The position numbers and the translations under genes are program-made. From Hemicentrotus pulcherrimus (taxonomy: Eukaryota > Echinodermata > Echinoidea > Camarodonta > Strongylocentrotidae), in assembly GCA_003118195.1 (NCBI GenBank), contig BEXV01000261.1, positions 155,952 through 219,951 on the forward strand: a DNA stretch of 64,000 bases, given 5' to 3'. Numbering within the stretch: position 1 is the stretch's first letter; each line of letters opens with the position of its first letter. This document shows positions 42,719-55,789 of the stretch, piece after piece. The notes beneath the pieces are model-generated. The model was not told the origin of the DNA, made no database searches, and saw only the letters and a list, made by a program, of their open reading frames with translations.

Positions 42719-45700
42719 GCAAGGAAAAACGGTATTTTGGATCCTGGTAGGGTGGTAGAATGAGAGTGCTCTCACCAACACACACAATATTTAATCAATA
42801 GAAGCCCCATACAGAGTTTCGGTAATACACATCGACAAAGCAGTGTGGAATAAGATGATAATTATGCCCAAAAGACGCCGTTCTCTAGTTAAAGTGATTG
42901 GTTAACACAGTTATCTATTTAATTAAAGAAAGCACATTTGTAGCAGACTAGTGCACATTTATGTGGTTTTTCTACCAATAAAAGTATTTCATGTGTATAT
43001 GTATCACAAATTCAGTACCAAAAAGGTAATGGATTGCCATACTTCTACAGTTGTGTTTAAACTGAATTTGATTCATTCCATAGACTGTGAATTAAGGAAA
43101 GTCGATAAAACGCTCTCTAGGATAGGTATACCAACCAAATTTGTAGGCAAATTGATCACAATTTGCAATTTATGGCATGGTTGGCTATTAAACGGTGACC
43201 TAGATGCTTAGGTTTCCTGAATTACAAGTACTCCTATGCCGCTTTCAATCGCTTTCTGTCTATAATTGGTCCAAAGAGAATTGTGCTTTCCGAAAATATT
43301 TTTATGACATTGAGAAAAAAAAAGCCGAATCTATACATGTAGGCTTTAGAAATGTAAAAATGTGGGTCATCAATTTCCGTTCTGAGACTATATAATCTTC
43401 TTACAATGAATATTTTGACCTTAAAAAGATTGTCATGACTGAAAATCAAGCGAGATCTAATGTAATAATACAAAAACATAAACGATACAGGTAAAATTTG
43501 GGGGGTTAATTTCTAAATTCCAAAAATTCCGATTCTCCCTCGATAAAAGCACTTATTTGTATTAATCATTAACGATAATAACATTTTGTACCATCTTATT
43601 AACGATTTTTTTTTTATGGGGGTTGGGTGGGGGTCAGCTTTTGATAACATTCTAAATTCCAGAGTGTCGATAAATTTTCTAATACTGAGGCAATCAAACA
43701 TTGAATAGACTTGAGGTGAAGGCACAAATTATCTCGATTCCTAAGCTCCCCCTAACCCTCTCGAGAGATGGATCTCCTTCTAAACTGGCTTTTTATTATC
43801 AGCACTGAAAGTGTCCGTCTCCATTTGATAAAGAAACGTGCCTTGGTAAAAGCATCATTACTTAAAGTCGGAGCGACCAAACTGAACAATCAGTCGAAAC
43901 GCATCAACAGAGGTAGAAGACGACCGCTCGCTTTTATCTCAATTAGTAAACAGTGGGGCATTGTACATACGTATACCCCCATTATTGTTTGGACTCACTC
44001 TATCTATCTCTCTCTCTTTCTGTTTCCTTATATATCTCAAACACCATCACATAATCTCCATCCTCCTCCTCCCTCTGCCCTCCCCCGTACCGTCCTCTCC
44101 TATCAACCCCGATGCTTTTATTGTAATTAGAGGCAAGAGTATAATTTACAACTCTCCCAAATTAGTGGATCGTTGGATTCAATGGTATGGTATTTGTCTC
44201 GATTGTCCCACACGGGGGCCCTCCCACGGGCTCCACTTGATCTCATCTCAAGTCAGACATCTCTTTTTTTTCTTTTTATCCCTCAAATGCACACCACCAG
44301 GTTACTTTTGAACGCCGTCTGCTGTTAAACCAGCGAAAAGAGAGGTTTTTCTTGGAAGAAAAAAGTAAAAGGGAAACCATGACAGTGCAACTTAATTACG
44401 ACAACAAACATAAAACATTAGAAAAATATTACCGACCATCATGTCTTTTTCTGAAAAAGACGTGCTGAATCACAAACAATTTTAATTCAGTTCTCCCTTA
44501 CTATATCACGTCGAGAGGATTAAATGAATGTTTAAACGAGTCAGTTTTGACAAAAGTGACTTTTTCTAGATTTTGCAACTCAATCAATGTCTCTGAATGT
44601 TTCATCCAGTTATAAACTGGATAATATACAGCGTTGAAACTAAGGCAGTTTGAATTGTTTACATTCTGCCTTTTACATAACATTTTCAACAACATCACCA
44701 ACTAACAAGACAGATATATACGGCTATTGAGGATTGTGGTATTTCAATATGCCTTATGTTACAATTAAATCATAGTGATCAAATTATAGCTTTGAAAATA
44801 TAAATACAATTAAATAGCTTTCGATAAAAATCAACTATTTTATCTTAATAATGTGATAAACTTTCTGACAATGTCCTAAATATACTTCAGTGAATCTACA
44901 CAAGTAAATTTTTGACACCTAGAGATGTCAGCATGCTTAAAGGGAGCGTGAAATCAACGTTTTATGTCAAGGGGGTGGATCAGAGTTAACTATGTATCTA
45001 AATGAAAAATAACTTGAGAGGAAATATGGATCAAGTTTGATATGATCTATATGGAAAACTATGAATGAAAAGAGTAAAATAGCATGTTGCATCAAATATA
45101 AACTACCGATATAGAGATTTCACAACAATTATACCCTACAGATTGTTCGACTACGTGGTATTTAACGGGTAATCTGTTATCGCAACTCAAACAACGGCCT
45201 GCATTGTCGGCAGGCGTTTGAAGTAATTATACAGCATATACACCCCCTCCCCCACAATATAGAGCATTCCCAGTGTTAAATGTCAACTGGGCTACTCTCC
45301 GGTGCCGCTGCTTTACTTCAATTGGTTTTATCCCACCTTCTAATAAATGCATCATTAGTTCCATAAACCCATTTCAGTAGCAATCGTCACCCTAATTAAA
45401 TTAACCGGACTATCATTGCTCGACCTTTGGCGCTGAAGATCCGACACCCCCATCGAATTCATTAAAGGCCAAGTTCAAACCATCAAGCACATTACTTATT
45501 CAAACTATACAATCTCCAAAGCATTGATTTTCTGTGGGCTTGTTTGAATATACAATCACTCGATTCTTCGTCCGAATGTTATGGTCAAAGTTACTTTTTT
45601 TCTAGATGTTACGCAGACGATGAGAGTAAATTTGCTGACATCTCAACATGAAAACCGACAAAAGAGTTGCTGCTTGTACACAAGTTTAAGTTGTGTTGGT

Positions 45701-46814
45701 GCTTAAAGATTCTGAAAAGTCTACAGTTGGGACATTTGTAATGCAATCTATAGAAATTCAACTGAAGTTGAAATTATTAAAAACAGCATGTCTAGTATAA
45801 TGCATCTCGAAATGTTAGTTTCAGTAATATTAACATGATTATACGATAACTGTTTTGAATTGTAAATAAAGGTAAAAGTTCTTTACCACTATAATTTGCA
45901 CGGGAAGCAATATTCAAAGTTATGAAATCTATTTGATAATCTAAAAGTAAGAACCTCATTTATCCAATGAATGCCATCAACAAAACAAAAACTTCCAACT
46001 ACAGCATTTATTTACGTTCATCTGAAGGGACTGGAATATTGTCTTACTGTGTACGTGCTTAGAAAACCAGGACATTTTTCAGGACAACTGTAATGCAAGC
46101 TTTATCAGAGTTCGTGGAAACAGGCACGTAGCTGTGTTGAAATCTTGATTACATGTAAGGTACTAACTATAAACAGAATAACAAATTGAAAAAATGTGAG
46201 GCAACAAAACATGTCAATTTTTATCTTCTAGATTAATGAATAAATTATTTAATACAACTATTGTATTACCTTACAGCAACTTAAGAATATGCTTGTCATT
46301 TATGGTGCCTGGCTTTGAATTATTAATTCTAGTTAAAAATACAATGATATCCGTAGCTTAAGTCTTAAAATTAATCTCTAACTGTTTTTTGCAAATCAAG
46401 CAGACGTATTTACAAATTCGTGAATGTGTGTGATAAAAGAGATATTCCATATTCCACATGCAATCAGCGTGCCAGACACAAACTGATCACGCGGTCTTAT
46501 AAATCGACTAAATGAAAGCAAAATGGGTTAAATTATGTAATACCGCATCCTGCCATTGATGCGGATATTGCTCTGCGTGAGGCTGCATGCAAAACATCCG
46601 AAATTGGAAAGTACATGGCGGAATATGTAAAAACTTATGAAAAAATAACAAACAAGCATTTTGAGAAGTATAATGATGAATATACCATTCAGTCAAATGT
46701 GAAATTAGATAATATTGTCATTTAAATGATCAAATTTTGTTTTATTCAACACCTGGAAAGTCATTACAATGTTGTGTTGTTTCTTTTTAACCATTATAAA
46801 AGTCATATCAATAT
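42719..46814. other. Non-coding stretch, no recognised gene; block 45270-45480 possibly conserved
   Basis: Mostly AT-rich with unremarkable frames (for example 43768-44130). A T-run and G-rich patch lie at 43604-43635. 45270-45480 is GC-balanced, with CTAATTAAATTAAC and other homeodomain-type words. A hairpin-like CAAACAACGGCCTGC / GCAGGCGTTTG lies at about 45188-45220. Confidence 0.4.
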
Positions 46815-46930
46815 TTTTCTATATTCTGTTTTGTTTTGTTTTTGTTTTGTTCCATGTTTCCTTTTTGTTTTGTTTTGGTGTGCTTACTAAAGTAGGAAAG
46901 TAACACTAATGTTGTTTTGTTTTATTATTT
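46815..46930 (+). repeat. (TTTTG)n-type simple repeat
   Basis: Interrupted TGTTTTGTTTTG repeats on the plus strand, possibly the decayed tail of a retroposon on the minus strand. Confidence 0.75.
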
Positions 46931-47891
46931 TTTTGCTTTGAATGGCAATAAAGGAAGCCATATCTACTGGCTGTTTTGCATTGTGTTGAGTTATGTTGCT
47001 TTCTTTGGTATTGAGTTAAGTCAAGTTAATGTTCACTATCGTGTTTTGTTGCGTTGCTTGCGTAGCAACTAGTAAAATTGAAATTTGTGTTGCTTAGTTA
47101 GTTTCTCGAGAGATCAAGGATTCTAATACAACTCCGAAATAACATCTTTAAATAAAATTTAATGTGTAAAAGAAACCGAAGGGAAGAACATATAATCAAG
47201 AGCCTGGCGATACCATCTCTAATTCTTTTCCATGCCATCACGTGATCACCAAAATGGCGTCGAAAGGCGAAGCAATTCCGCAGCAGAGACCAGACCTCAT
47301 TTGGCTTTAATATTGCAATCGACTGCCTTCTGATAGAAAACGCAGGAGTTCTGCTTATTGCAAAGTGCGCTGCTTTTCCAATTTACCAATCTGTCCACTC
47401 GGAAGGGGAAATACATCTATCAGTTGGAACATATGCGTTATCAATCGCGAGTAAATAAATAGTGCCATCTTAAACAATCAAACTGCTGGCTTGTCGACAG
47501 ACTTGATAGTTATTCGATAACGCGGTTGATTGCTACTCCACGAACAAGTTTGTTTGTTTGTCACTTTTTCTTCTCTTGCCAAATGTTGAAAGAGCTTTAC
47601 CACCACACGTTGATGAAACATTTCAACACGCCAGAGGTTGTTTGTCACTCTTTTCTGACAGATATGACTGTGTTAGATTTGCACTCAAATTCAGTTAGAT
47701 CTCACACGAATGATTTAAAAAACAACACTCGAAACACGCTTTATTTGTGATTCAGAAAAGAATAATGTATGACACAAGCAGAGTTATCTTTAAAGAATGG
47801 ATGGCATTAGATTGCTGGATAACGTATTCCCTTGCCCTTACAATAGATATTACATAATTTTTAGAATATGCAATAATCCTAACACCTACAG
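46931..47891. other. Non-coding stretch; YY1-type ATG at 47250
   Basis: CACGTGATCACCAAAATGGCG (read in two parts, 47240-47258) places an ATG in a strong context, opening an 18-codon frame (MASKGEAIPQQRPDL...) that stops without a donor. No other support for a gene. Confidence 0.3.
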
Positions 47892-48160
47892 TTGCTGGGT
47901 TTTAATGGATATATTGCCGGACTTTTTACATAAGGATACAGGGTTCAAATCCCTGCCACAGCACTAACATAACATCCTTTGGCAAGACATTAATCTATAT
48001 TTGCCACTCTCAACCCAGGTGATTCAAGTGGGTACCTGGAGGGAATTAATTCCTCGAAATGCCAGAGTGCCATAATGGCAGCCGTGTTAAAGATCATTGT
48101 ACCAATTGTGGAGCAGCAGGAGTTTTTAAAGGAGCGCTTTACAAGAAGGTTTCATTAATT
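47892..48160 (+). mobile_element. tRNA-derived SINE with conserved body
   Basis: A tRNA-like head (about 47893-47965) includes a B box GGGTTCAAATCCC (47941-47953). The body follows: CCTTTGGCAAGACATTAATC, then TTGCCACTCTCAACCCAGGT, then GTGGGTACCTGGAGGG, then GGAGCGCTTTACAAG near the 3' end. The order CCTTGGGCAAGRCAYTTAATC-like, CACCCAGGTG-like and GGGTACCTGG is known to me as a recurrent tRNA-SINE body in deuterostome invertebrates and some molluscs. The copy is diverged and its A box is weak, so it is probably inactive. I do not assign a named family. Confidence 0.75.
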
Positions 48161-51100
48161 CATTGGCTCTCCTGTCCCATTGGCTTTAGAATATAACATA
48201 TAAATACAATGAGAACCATACTACAAATACGTAATATTACATTATTACATTATTTCATATTTCAAGGACAACAAAAATAAAAAGCAAATGAATTACTTCT
48301 CCAGAAGGAGATTTTTGTTACAATTGTAATTTTCGTGCGAATTCAAATATATTATGTTGTACAATATAATAAAAAACAGTATTATCTCTTTAAAAAAACC
48401 CGATAGATTTCAAACTGGAAATATATTTCGAATAAATTTAAATGCGATTCATGAACATTCAATCAATCAGTCTTTTTAAGTGTCATAGGCCGAGGTATTG
48501 TATGCTTCTTCTTTATTCTTCAATTTGTTAATGAAATAATTACATGGAGACGGAGTAGGTTTCAAAAGAATGTGCAGTTGCCTTTAGTGGTTCTCCAAAT
48601 GTTTAAACACAGAACGAGCCAATTATGTTAATACACATCACAGATAGTCCTATGCTGTATGCCCACCCATTCAAGTAAAGGTCCATGTTTCTCTGCCCTA
48701 TCCAAACATTTTGATTGCCTCATTAATAATACCATCGTGTGTTCTCCCCCAATGTTAACCCACCGGGACCGGTAAGTTGTTAAGGCAATGGTGACGTAAG
48801 GAAATGAAGGCAATCGCAAGTTCATCATGGGAAGCTGCAGTATTCACAAGTGTACTTGTAAAACGATCTTCCAACCAATCTACGTCAGTCGTCCATAAAT
48901 AATTACCGACCAAATCACATATTGATTGTGGTCAGTACGCGAATAAACGCAGCGGGTCAATTGAATATTTTGCGATGCAGAGAGACTATCTTCGGGATAT
49001 GGATGTGTGGCGGTGAGTGTGCGCTCCCTGCGCTGACGCCTATGATTGTTATGTTTAAACCCCAACAGAGCAACGCAATACCAGGCAGAGGTATTGTATG
49101 TAGTATTGATATTAATCATGGAGGTCTTCTCCTGAGAAAACAGCTGAAGATTCTTTTATTCACTGAAACAATCCGCAGCGGTGGACGACCGTGTGTATCT
49201 GGTAAAGATGCATCATCAAAACTGCAGGCCAATACTACAACCTTCGTTACAACCAAGATCAATAAAGATACATGTGGGAGACGATATATATATCTACGTG
49301 TACATCAGAGAAAGAGAGGCCCCGTACGAAACTTTGGGGCTTGAAAAAATATGCTCAACATGTACACGTATGTACTACATTGTCGTAATGAATAATGATG
49401 TTTCGACTAGGTTCTGTCGGAAATATCACAAATTTATTCAAGAAACAAATCTCTAAACCTATACACGTAAATCATTGTTGACGATATTGATTAAGGAAAT
49501 GACATTGTTGTCCTAAGGATTAAACAAATACAAAGCATTTGGGCAACGAACCAAATTTGTACCTTTGTTTTAAGAACATCTGAAATGAATTTGTAATCTA
49601 AAATTCCCGAATTTGAAAATATAGTTTAATGATTTTTTAAATATAATATGGAAACCCATAGTTAAAAGATTGCCTTGATTAAGAAGGGCTTCACAGATTG
49701 AATTTTGTAATCGTTGAAACGGGTTGAGAATAATTTAACTGAATACTGAATTGCACAAACTTGAAAATGCAAATAATATCAAATGTTTATTCGAAACAAA
49801 ACCTGTTTTATTAGGAACAATGGACGTTTCAAAAAGGTTCTACCAACGAAAAACGTTTATAGAGATCAGAAAGATGACTTCAGCTTCGGAATATGTTTCC
49901 TGTAATTGAATTCGTTGCATCATAAAACATCCTTCCAGATGACATCAAAATATGTCAGTTGTAGTACGGTTTGAAGTGAACATTCAGTTTCATTTTCTTC
50001 ACTCTGAATGGGAAGGAAATTCCAACCACATTCCACTTTGAGAGCGGTCTATACGTGTGGCTGCACTTATCACTCTCTTTCCCGCCTATTAGCACGGTGC
50101 CACAATTGGATACATAATTTGCCGAATACGAACACTGCCTCGCGGCCCTTGGACATGCACTGCAACCATCTAAATGTAAATTTGATAACCATGTGGTGAA
50201 GGGAACATAATTGGAGAATATAATTTATTCCGTGTAATTATGATAATCACCCGGGCCCGTTCTATCGTATTAATCTAGCCGACGAACCAAAAGCAAATCA
50301 TCCCCCCACTACTAATGTTACGGGTACGGAATTGAGTTGATGGACTGCAGTGACAGTGTAATGTGCCAGTCACTCTTTCACCAGAAAAGGGAGGTGTAAT
50401 TACATTACTTTCCAATAATGGAAGGATACCCTATACTGGGTCGAAGGTGTGAGAGAGCTAGACTGACATGGAGAAAGGGTGCATGGATGGAGACACGGTG
50501 GTAAAGGGAAAGGTTAGATTCTGGTCGAGATCTTTTGGCTGATCCATTTTCCGCTGATCGCGGCACGTTGCACCCAAACGAGCTACTGGGGCATGCATAT
50601 TCAATAACCCACGGCGGCCATACCAGAGAGTAAACCGCCCGTATCTGGTGCAGCGAGCGATGTCTGCGTATGTTTTACAGCCGGTTGTGCCCTGTGCTTT
50701 TAAACGGTGCCCCTTTTCTACATCTGTCGTATTTCATTCCATAACACCATGTTGGATATCATAACTAGATTATGTTCTGGTGTATTAAAATCCAAACTCG
50801 CCATAAAATGCCTTCCAATCGATTATTACTATACACATAGGGACTCGATACATCTTAAAGCATACGTGTTATGTACTGCATAGCCGCTGGTGCTGCACAG
50901 ACGCAACATTTACCTTCATACAAGCTGCACGTCTCATTAAACTGAGCGCAGATGTTGAGGTTAATGTAATAGCATATCACCTTACCTCTTCGTGCCTTAT
51001 TCCGCAACATGCGATCCACTTATTTTCCAACTCGTCCGCTGAAGAAAGCATTCGGTTATTTCCCGCCGATGGAGATGTTTTAAAGGTAGTTTTACATCTA

Positions 51101-52616
51101 CCTCCGATGCATGTCACTGTGGGTCTGCAATCCGAGTTTAAAGATCCCTATATCCACGAAAATAAATCAATTTTCTATTCAGTTCCAAGGCAGTAGTTAG
51201 TTGTAGTAGCTTATGCAACGTCTGTGATCCAACTTTCATAGATAAGTGTATACCACACAGAAAGATTTTCCATGAGAGAAAGGGCGGCTAGGACTGACTG
51301 CAGAATGGCACTTCATGCCTCCAGTCTGACTTGTCATCACGCGATGATTAGCGATTTGAGAAACCTAACATAAGTCGACACCCACGTCGTATGAAACACT
51401 GATACCCAACACCTTCCTCCTTAAGACATTGATAATGTTACTCTCCGCTGGTGTTAGTGTCTATGTTTTAATGACGATAGTCCTTATGTTGATGGATAAG
51501 AGAGTCGCGTTTGCCAACGACTAGCATTCACGAGCACGAAGACATAATGTACTCCTGATCTCCGTGTCTCTAGTCTGTTCCCCTGACAGTTCTGCACGCT
51601 ATATCCCAGGTTGGATTCAACAGCTACAAATCATTTGCCAGTTTGTGCTGGGGGCCCCCGTGAGTCCTCGCACCATCAATCTGTCATCTTACATAAGTGT
51701 ACCGGATAATATTATCTTCCTAATTCACCGCTTCGAAGCTCCTCAACCGACTTACGAACTCCCCTTGCCTACCATACACGACTCGAGACGACTGTATCTG
51801 TTACATTCGGTCGTACAACACTCAGAATGCGCACCAACTTTTTATCTTCTCCCTGATAGAATGAAGATAGTAGCCAGCTCCGCCAGCTAGCTGCTGCAGC
51901 CACCCGACATTATCATTATGCGTGCGTATAATGTGGGTGCGTGTGTATGTGTGAGTGTGTCTGATGCGGGGGTGTGTTTTTGTGTGTGTGTGCTATTTAT
52001 CATTCTCATAGAGATAAATGCATTCTCGTTGCGAGCACTGTGTTCCTCTGTGTGCATGCTGCAGGGGTGGGAAATGGATAGTCGTTTGTCAAAGGCGTCG
52101 TTTTCTACAGATGGACCAATGTGTAATCCAATAAATACTTGATTACCTAAGGAATGTGACAGTCCTTCACGACTTACACCTGCCAAACATACCACACAAA
52201 AAAGAAATCATGCTGCATGCTTCCTATTTGGGAAAATGGAAGGGTATAACATACAATTTGAAATGACTAGTCTTGCCAAGTCATGCATCTTTATCAAACT
52301 ATGAAGGAATGCAATGATGAATGCCTTTCTTCTTCAAAATACATTCATGTCAATTATTGTAAATAAAAATCATGGAAATGGGCCACACATCAATTTTCAT
52401 GTAAAGTATGTATACGTACCCACCAATAGGGAGAGCAATGCTTGACGTCATTATCATCTTTATAGAAATTGGTCTTGGAGAAGAAAGTAAATACTTTTTT
52501 TAATAACTCGCAGCATTGGCATGCACGACACAGAAATAATAGACTCGGGAATGAAATGGATTTAATGCAGATGCTTTCATGTGTTCTCTCTGTGTCTTTT
52601 TTCTTTCTTTACAAGT
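48161..52616. other. Non-coding stretch, no recognised gene; GC-richer block 50520-50720
   Basis: The frames 48922-49344 (140 codons) and 51564-51890 (108 codons) are the longest without low complexity, but no domain is recognised. 50520-50720 is GC-richer, with ATGCATATTCAATAACC (octamer-like) and GGCGGCCAT. A perfect TGACGTCA lies at 52443-52450. GT-rich sequence is at 51925-51995. Confidence 0.4.
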
Positions 52617-52690
52617 GCGCCTTGAGCATATTTGATTTTAAGTAGAATCGGCGCCATATAAATCTCATAAATGATAACTTTTATTATTCA
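52617..52690 (+). mobile_element. LINE-type 3' tail (GCGCC...GGCGCCATATAAAT)
   Basis: GCGCCTTGAGCATATTTGAT is followed by CGGCGCCATATAAATCTCAT and TTTTATTATT. The same two words flank the same spacing at 57720-57788, so these are two copies of one 3'-end family. No upstream coding remnant is seen. Confidence 0.7.
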
Positions 52691-54785
52691 ATTCTTGTGT
52701 AATGTCACGAATTTTTTTCGAATTTTTAAGGAATCCTTTTAATGTATCTCCTTCGGGAGCAAAATTAGATTTTAGCTAAAAAGCATGACCACACGGGAGA
52801 CTTGACTTATCAATTCTGTCTCAGACAAGCCAATATTCAAAAATGAATTTCCTTACATTGAAAAGTAACATTCCGTAATTAAAAAGAATTGTTACAATAC
52901 GTTTAATTATTGGAGTGCCTCGCATCCAATTTCTTTAACTCTAGCAATCAACGATACTATTACATTTCCCATCTTCGGGTATTCATGCCCATTGAAATAA
53001 GATTGCTACTGATTTAAGATGATATTTATATGAAATTGGTAATTATATATACTTCTACATAAATTGATATTAAATATATTTAATGAACATAGGATATGCT
53101 ATTACTCAAGAAAAATAAACTCTTTAAGTAAACGTAATCTTAAAACATAATTTGGGGGTATTTCATAAAAGTCATGGGATTTTCGTGTGCATAAAAATGC
53201 AATTTTCCAGTTAGATGCGAACTTGAATTGATTCACCCTGTGAGACCAACATGACTGATATTAAAGACTAAGAGACGATGTGTGCCAAAACTCGCAAAGC
53301 ATTTTGGGATCGATACCACATTTCATCAGTAGATGCACAAGCTGAGTGTTATTAGTATTATCGAGGGACTCTATGAGCAGAACTGTATATCTCTCACAAT
53401 TATGTATAACAGTGCAGAATTTTCAGGTGTGATCATTCGCCTTTGGTTTGGGTTAGCGCCAATTTTGAGAAAAGCTTACTTGGTCCTTGCCCCTTCCAAA
53501 TTAATGAACTTGAACATGTTGAATATTTTCCATAATGATACTTGTCAATCTGCAGTTAAATCTTTGTTTTTTTATAATTTAAGTCCAGCCAGTGTCTGTT
53601 AAAATTGTGTATACAGGAGCAGGATTTTTTTTCATGCAAAATCAACGCTTTCCTTTTAGTAGGCGCCAAATTTAAGATTCGCAAATCAATCTAAATTTTT
53701 ACCACTTTGTATAATGTAAAATCTATGCACTGTGTAAGAGCATTATCTATTATAGCTGTTTTTTGTTGGTCTTTGGTTTGTTTGAGATGTAGACTCGCAA
53801 AATGAACATGAATCATTAAACATGGAAAAATGTTCTAACGAAAAAAAAACTTTTATTTGACTTCCATGAATTAGAATATACAAACTATTAGTATTAGTAC
53901 TAAAAAGTAGACAGATCTTTCACAATCACACTATATGACTATTAGATTATTCAACCTGTACACGAATACTAACTCTTTCAACTTTATCATTAAATGGTTC
54001 ATTTGTCTCTTTTATCTGTTTTAAGATTTTAGATTTCATTGTATATCATGCATGAAAAGTAAAACATCCATTTCTATTTTGTTTAAAATATCATTAAAAA
54101 AATGTATGGGTGTGTAAGTGCTTGTTTCCGTGAGTGTGGGCGTGGGTAAGTGTGTAGTACATGTAAGAGTGTGCTAGTGTTATATATAATGCAGAGAACA
54201 TTAGGCCCTCTATCATAATGTCGTGTATGATTATACTGTACGTCTTATAAGAAACAAAATTGCACTGTCAAAGAATTGTCTTAGTCTCCACATTTTATCT
54301 GTTCATTTATTTCGTCTTTGCTGAGAAACAGAGTTTCATCCGCGTGTACTATGCTGGTGTGTACATGATGTCTATCCTTAAATCAAATACAATTTGTATA
54401 TCTAATGGATTGGAAAATTTTAAGAAATTCAAGCTTTGATTGTTGCCATACAGATAACATGTCATAACAAATTGATTTTTTATTTTCTTTTAGATTGTAA
54501 GATTTCATTTTGATTTGTGCATAGCTGCATTATCCATTTCTCGATTGTTTAATCAAAGTCTATTTCATGAAATTACTTGAATGTTTCGATGCGATAATAT
54601 TGCCCTATAATCCGGGCACAAACTCGTACACATTCACCATGCAGAACAGACCTCTAATCATGTAGCAGTCCGAGTTTAGCACCTTCCTAAGTAATAAAGT
54701 CCCTCAATGAATGCTGTATAACACGAACCGTCTCCTTAGGGATTTGATAGTGCACTGTTACCATCCCTGCTCTTTAATTAAACCC
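52691..54785. other. Non-coding stretch, no gene seen
   Basis: AT-rich; an 89-codon frame (53333-53602) is unrecognised. GT-rich sequence lies around 54106-54180. Confidence 0.5.
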
Positions 54786-54910
54786 CTCTACCTGCCTTGC
54801 TACCGGCGCCATGAAAAGGACTCCCTTTAGACAAGCTCCACCAGGTACCAAATACATCACCAGTGCGTTTTACCTGCTACCAGGAGAACTCGGCGCCGAG
54901 CAGGTAATGA
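54786..54910. promoter_or_regulatory. Cluster of four CAGGTA/TACCTG words
   Basis: TACCTG at 54789-54794, CAGGTA at 54842-54847, TACCTG at 54871-54876 and CAGGTA at 54901-54906, in a GC-balanced block (about 54600-54910) that also has GGCGCC twice. CAGGTA/G is the core bound by ZEB/Snail-type zinc fingers. Clustering suggests a regulatory block; binding is inferred. Confidence 0.3.
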
Positions 54911-55789
54911 ATTTTGTCTTATTTATCGATTTAGTGGAAGTCCTACGGGCCAAGACCGTTTAGAGTAACTTTGGAAAGTAGTCTCTGAATAAACACTGCT
55001 TTTTTACTTCTTCTTCGACCGGACAGGATCTTATCAAAACATAGACAAGACTAAACGCAAATGTAGGGGATGTAGGCAAACAGAAGATCATAATGCAGTC
55101 GGCAAATTTCAGAGCTGGCAATTGACTTAAATATGAAATTATTGTACCACATACATGAATCATTATGGACACCCCCTCTTTCTTCCTTTTTTTTGTTTTT
55201 TGCTCTCTCTCTCTCTCTCTCTCTTTCCCCTTTTACCAATATTTGCTCCTCCATATTTGTATTATTATGTATCCATTGAGGGTAGTCATTCTATCAAGCT
55301 TTACTTATTTTGTCAACCCTCCAATTTGATTTTTTTTCTCGATTAGTTCCAGTCAGCCTTACTTAATTCGAAATTATATTCTTTTGAAATGTGTAAAATT
55401 TACAATGGTTTGTTTGTTATATATTTGTAAAAATGCAAAAGAAAAAGAAAATCAAACAGAAAAAATAAATCAAATCAAATAAATCTAATATATAATATGG
55501 ATGTTATACAATTTTTAAAAAGCACAAACCCTATGCAGGGAAGATGTCTGTTCCTTTTATGAGATTTTGTAAAAGTCTCTCTTATCTCTTCCTCTCCTTG
55601 AACGTATTATGCAAGAAAGTTTTAAATCAAATTGTTCTTGTGGAAATTATCACTCTAAAACGTCAGTATTCAAATTTCCCATATTTTACTTACATTCAAA
55701 TTACTCTACTTAAATCATAAGTCATATTTCTGTATTCTGAACTAAATTGATAACGTAATTGATATCCAGATATGGAAATCTTTAAACAT
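54911..55789. other. Non-coding; (CT)n at 55203-55226 and an A-rich retroposon-like tail near 55440-55490
   Basis: The CT run lies inside two opposing low-complexity frames. AAATAAATCAAATCAAATAAAT (read in parts, about 55462-55486) resembles the end of a LINE 3' UTR, but without other support. Confidence 0.45.

Noticed and set aside
45188..45220. Small hairpin CAAACAACGGCCTGC / GCAGGCGTTTG
   Set aside because: Only 33 bases with bulges; too short and weak for a microRNA precursor call.
45605..45624. TGTTACGCAGACGATGAG, reading C-Y-A-D-D-E like a reverse-transcriptase catalytic box
   Set aside because: Flanking codons carry none of the surrounding reverse-transcriptase motifs, and the composition is ordinary; treated as coincidence.
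48922..49344. 140-codon plus frame
   Set aside because: No domain, no splice context, no neighbouring exon; one frame of this length is expected by chance in 64 kb over six frames.
2393..49775. Octamer (ATGCAAAT/ATTTGCAT) words at several places
   Set aside because: The number seen is about what AT-rich composition predicts.
51564..51890. 108-codon plus frame with balanced composition
   Set aside because: Not recognised, no start context or splice support; could be re-examined with RNA-seq.
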